The position numbers and the translations under genes were made by a program. Positions 61,101 to 64,000 of a stretch of 64,000 nucleotides of DNA are shown here, one piece after another; within the stretch, counting starts at the first letter, position 1, and each line of letters begins with the position of its first letter. The stretch spans positions 1,488,001 through 1,552,000 of the forward strand of contig PQWQ01000011.1 in NCBI GenBank assembly GCA_002943765.1, read 5' to 3'. Origin of the DNA: Psoroptes ovis. Lineage: Eukaryota; Arthropoda; Arachnida; Sarcoptiformes; Psoroptidae. The notes beneath the pieces were generated by a model. It had not been told where the DNA came from and ran no database searches. It was given only the letters and a program-made list of their open reading frames with translations.

Positions 61101-64000
61101 TTTATTATTATTATTATTGCAAATATCTGCTTCATTCTCTTTGCTTATTTTGAAACAAACAACAATATTTCGAAATAATAAGAAATCCATAATAATAATA
61201 ACAATAATAGTGATAATAATAATAATGATAATATTAAGATAATTATGAGTGAAAAATAAATAAAAATAAATAAATAAATAAATATCACCAATGTAATATC
61301 ACTGGTAATATCACTGGCAGTATCATGATTTTTTATTTTATTACAATTTTTATTATTGTTTATTATGAAGAAAGTAATAATGATAATAACAATAACATAA
61401 GGGATATTTTCATTTCTATGTATCGAAAGGGTATTAAATTAATCAATATATGAATGAATGATTGAATTAAACATATGAAAATAATAAAAACTTTGTAATA
61501 ATTGTAATAAATTCAGTGATAATTCTGTATTTATGAGCAATTATTCAATATTTTTGGCAGTTTATTAATGATATTATCATGATGTACTGATGTAATAATG
61601 TAATGATGTCCGAGTTATTAGAAAAAATAAAAAATTGATGGTTTTTTTCATTTTCAAAAAAACAAAAGAACCCATTGCTTTGAATATGTTCAATATGTTC
61701 ATTGGCGAAAAGCCAACTTTTTTTCGCGAATGGACATATTTGTTCAATGAAATCAAGCATTATTCAATTGAAATCCAAAGTAAACTTAAAATTTATGAAA
61801 TTTTCAAAATCATTTGACCATTGTTGTTCAAACAAAACATATTCAAACGAATGCTAACCTTTGGCCATTATGATAATCAGTAATGATTCGGTGATGATGA
61901 TAATAATAATAATATAAGATTGTCCGAAAAGTTCTTGCCGATTTTCAATGATTTTCTACGATAAAACCGGCAAATACTTTCCGGACAACCTAATAATAGA
62001 CTCATTGATTCATGAGATTGAAAAAATTGAAATAAATGAAATCAGCATGCAGCAAAATTGCTATCCATATGCAATGGTAGAAAATGGACGAATTTCTTTC
62101 AAAAATTATTTGCAAATGGACCCAAGATTGGAATAAAAAATAACAAAAGTATTTTGATCGTTTGTTTGTGCATTATTCGTTTGTTTGTTTGTTTGTTTGA
62201 TTTCAATGAATCCAAATCAGCGAAAAAAAAAGGAAAAATTCCTCGTACAAATGAATGAATTCAATGAATGGTTGAATGATGAATCTGAATGAATGGTCGT
62301 AAATGGTCGAATAACGACGACGAATAACAAACAAACGAACCAAACTAAACGAAACGAAAATAAATAAAAGATGCTTTTAAAGCTGCTTGTCTTGTCTGTG
62401 TGTGTATGTGTGTGTGTGTGTGGGCCAGTGTCAAACAATATTCGAAAAATAAATAAATAAATATTACCCTGAAAATGCAAAAATCTTTAAATTGAAAATT
62501 AAATCGAAATTGAATTTTTTTTCTTTTTTTTGTTGGGGCCAATGAATATTTTCTTTGAAAGAATTTCTTTTCGAAATATACAAAATGTGTTTCTTCTTCT
62601 TATTTTCTTCGTTATTTTTCTTTTTTTTCAAAGAAAAAATGGTCAAATATTAGGTTGTCCGAAAAGTTCTTGCCGATTTTCTCATGATTTTCTACGATAT
62701 AACCGGCAAAAACTTTCCGGACAACCTAATAGAATAATAATGATCAAGAAAATAGATCAAAGAAAAAAAATCTTCACCAAATAATAATGATAGAATTAGC
62801 AGAAGAAAAATAAATAAATAAATTTACTTAGTAAATAAATAAATAGAAATAAATAAATCGAAATAAATGGAAAGGTATTATAGCGATGTTCGATAGCCAT
62901 TGAAATTCAATGATCATCATCAATGATTCATTCATTCATTTACATTCAATTCAACTCATTTACATTCAATCGTTAAACACACATTTTTGAATTCATTTTA
63001 TTTAAATCAAATGAAGCATTTAATTTTTTTTTTGAATTTTAAATTTTGAAAATCTTTTGAAATTTTTCAAAATGGCCAAGCATAACTGGTTGGTTGATGT
63101 TCATTTTTGGTGCAAATCGCCTCATATACAGAGTTGAATTTAAAAATTCTGAATATTCATACTCTGACTGACTGTCGGAATGAATGAATGAATGAATTTG
63201 GCTTCAAAAAATATATAAACAGCTTGAAAGTTTATTTATTTATTTTTTTCAAAGCCAAAATTGTGAATAAAAGTTTTTGCTTTTTCAGTGAATGAATTCA
63301 CAATTATTATATTCGTCGTAAAGATGGCAAAGTGTATAAGCACCAACGAACAAACAAAGTACCAAAGATTCAATGTTGTTGCTTGGTGTGAATGGGAAAA
63401 TATTCAAAATCGCATAAATGAAATTGTTTGGTTGACTTGATTTTCAATTTTCGAAAGAAATATTTTCATTTTTTTACGATTTAAACACTTTTTTTGTTGG
63501 AAAAATGTGATTATTTTTCTCCTCTATCAAAGACATGAGAAGACATTTCATATTTGAGAAATGAAATGAATCCAATTTGTGCGATTTTCTAAAAGGTTTA
63601 CGAAGAGATTTGAAAAGATTCTTAAAGGTTTAAGATTTGTTTGAGACGTTTGAATGATTCATAATCAGGATTGACATGGAATTCAAAGGCAAAAACCCTA
63701 GAATCTCTGAATTTAAGGCCTGAAAAATTTTATTAATTTTTTCTCTCGTTTTTTTCATTTATTCAATTAAATACTCATAGGTGTACGACAATCATATGAA
63801 ATACAAGTATATGATGATTTTGCCATTGAAGGTAATACCGGTGTACTACGTTGCCATGTACCTAGTTTTGCACGTGAATATGTTCATATTACAAATTGGT
63901 TACATTATAACGAAGATGAAGACGATGATGATAATGATAATGGTAATGCGAAAGAAAATAATCATGGAATCGTGAAAAATAGAGATAATAATGCAAATAA
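55177..64000 (+). CDS. Dscam: Dscam-family Ig cell-adhesion receptor, 5' part (continues past the right edge)
   Basis: Neuronal/immune cell-surface adhesion receptor. Coding exons 55177-55306, 57419-57589, 57679-57900 and 63781-64000+ join in phase 1 at every junction. Exon 1 encodes a hydrophobic signal segment (IQLLLFSSITLILCIIINQG); a second ATG at 55210 would give a shorter signal peptide. Exon 2 has a Gln-rich stretch, then GPEFIVEPPNSVIFLNDTG and the first Ig cysteine (IITCSAKG). Exon 3 has MIWTRSDGTILQPIPGLRQI, then PFAAASYRQDVHSGIVRCVA with the second cysteine, then NQVGSIQSQDVHIRA. These match Dscam Ig1, including the YRQ-VH and NQ-GSI-S-DVH-RA motifs. Exon 4 starts Ig2 (SYEIQVYDDFAIEGN, GVLRCHVPSFAREYV, ITNW) and then carries an unusual Asp/Glu/Asn-rich run before the window ends. 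Which Dscam paralogue it is cannot be told from Ig1 alone. Confidence 0.9.
55859..55941 (+). mobile_element. Foldback element, class C
   Basis: TTAGGTTGTCCGAAAAG left, GGACAACATTAT right; interior CACCGGTTAATCGAATAGAG. In Dscam intron 1. Confidence 0.9.
56313..56399 (+). mobile_element. Foldback element, class C
   Basis: TTCAAGGTTGTCCGAAAAG left, GGACAACCCTTTA right; interior CGGCTTAATCATCGATAG. Confidence 0.87.
56830..56917 (+). mobile_element. Foldback element, class C
   Basis: TGAAAGGTTGTCCGAAAAG left, GGACAACCTAAAT right; interior CACCGGTTAATCATAAATAG. Confidence 0.87.
57145..57226 (+). mobile_element. Foldback element, class B, worn ends
   Basis: GTAGGTTACCCAAAAAG left, GGACAACTTGTTA right; interior AATGATTTTCTATCATGTAA. 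Confidence 0.85.
58249..58329 (-). mobile_element. Foldback element, class B2
   Basis: TTAGGTTGTCCGAAAAG left, CTTATTGGACAACCTAAT right; interior ATATCGTAGGGAATCATTAG. Confidence 0.9.
59536..59616 (-). mobile_element. Foldback element, class C
   Basis: TTAGATTGTCCGGAAAG left, GGACAGCCTAAT right; interior GAGCAACTCTATCGATTAAG. Confidence 0.9.
61915..61994 (+). mobile_element. Foldback element, class B
   Basis: TAAGATTGTCCGAAAAG left, GGACAACCTAAT right; interior AATGATTTTCTACGATAAAA. Confidence 0.9.
62396..62422. repeat. GT dinucleotide microsatellite
   Basis: GT repeat with one A interruption in the large Dscam intron. Confidence 0.85.
62650..62730 (+). mobile_element. Foldback element, class B
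   Basis: TTAGGTTGTCCGAAAAG left, GGACAACCTAAT right; interior CATGATTTTCTACGATATAA. Confidence 0.9.

Larger units (their letters stand above)
57901..63780. other. Large intron between Ig1 and Ig2 of the Dscam-like gene
   Basis: 5.9 kb with four foldback elements (58249, 59536, 61915, 62650), GT and AC microsatellites near 62398 and 60740, and ATT/ATA runs near 61180-61290. I looked for alternative copies of the Ig2 first-half exon (RCHVPSF-like) and saw none. Confidence 0.65.

Noticed and set aside
36356..62784. Many small ORFs sharing a peptide like LGCPKSSCRFSNDFL or RLSEKFLPIF
   Set aside because: The shared peptide is simply the translation of the foldback elements in different frames (for example near 36400, 46180, 57160 and 62670); none has independent coding support.
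1..64000. CRISPR arrays, rRNA, tRNA and full-length transposase genes
   Set aside because: None is seen. The dispersed 80-bp repeats are not regularly spaced, and no cloverleaf or DDD/DDE transposase motif was recognised.

Overview
The window is AT-rich eukaryotic DNA with short phase-consistent introns (about 50-250 bp, plus a few multi-kb ones), long Asn/Gln/His/Thr runs in proteins and abundant simple repeats. The protein families present (an arthropod-type metabotropic glutamate receptor-like protein, Dscam, a Gly/Tyr/Ala-rich structural protein) and the composition suggest an arthropod, most likely an astigmatid mite of the dust-mite or scabies-mite kind. That placement is inference; no species marker is present.

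Left part (1-12 kb, minus strand): a metabotropic glutamate receptor-family gene. Nine splice-consistent coding exons cover the signal peptide, the venus-flytrap ligand domain, the Cys-rich domain, seven transmembrane helices and a cytoplasmic tail that runs off the left edge. The arginine that holds the glutamate side chain in true mGluRs is Gln here, which points to the insect mXR/mangetout branch.

16-21 kb is a compact gene cluster. It holds the last exon of a membrane protein with a polyQ tail (minus), a three-exon hSac2/TPRG1L-like gene (plus), a short unrecognised gene (minus), an acidic low-complexity gene (plus) and a small Tyr/Lys/His-rich secreted protein (minus). 22.3-24.0 kb carries a highly biased, GC-richer, three-exon gene for a secreted Gly/Tyr/Ala-rich cuticular-type protein with a TATA box. 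30.7-32.8 kb (minus) is a three-exon MFSD4/NaGLT1-like transporter. 35.5-35.7 kb (minus) is a small Gly-rich secreted peptide. 36-55 kb has no gene I can support. From 55.2 kb to the right edge the first four coding exons of a Dscam-family immunoglobulin cell-adhesion receptor run on the plus strand and leave the window inside the second Ig domain.

The most striking non-genic content is a swarm of 46 short foldback elements of about 80-95 bp. Their ends match TTAGGTTGTCC..GGACAACCTAA, flanked by TA, and they carry mariner-like terminal inverted repeats with almost no interior. They fall into at least four sequence classes, with mosaic copies, one copy split by a 134-bp insertion with a 7-bp duplication, and one carrying a template-switch insertion. 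They sit only in introns and intergenic DNA and are absent from the compact gene cluster. No transposase gene is present, so they are non-autonomous. Many apparent small ORFs in the window are translations through these elements.
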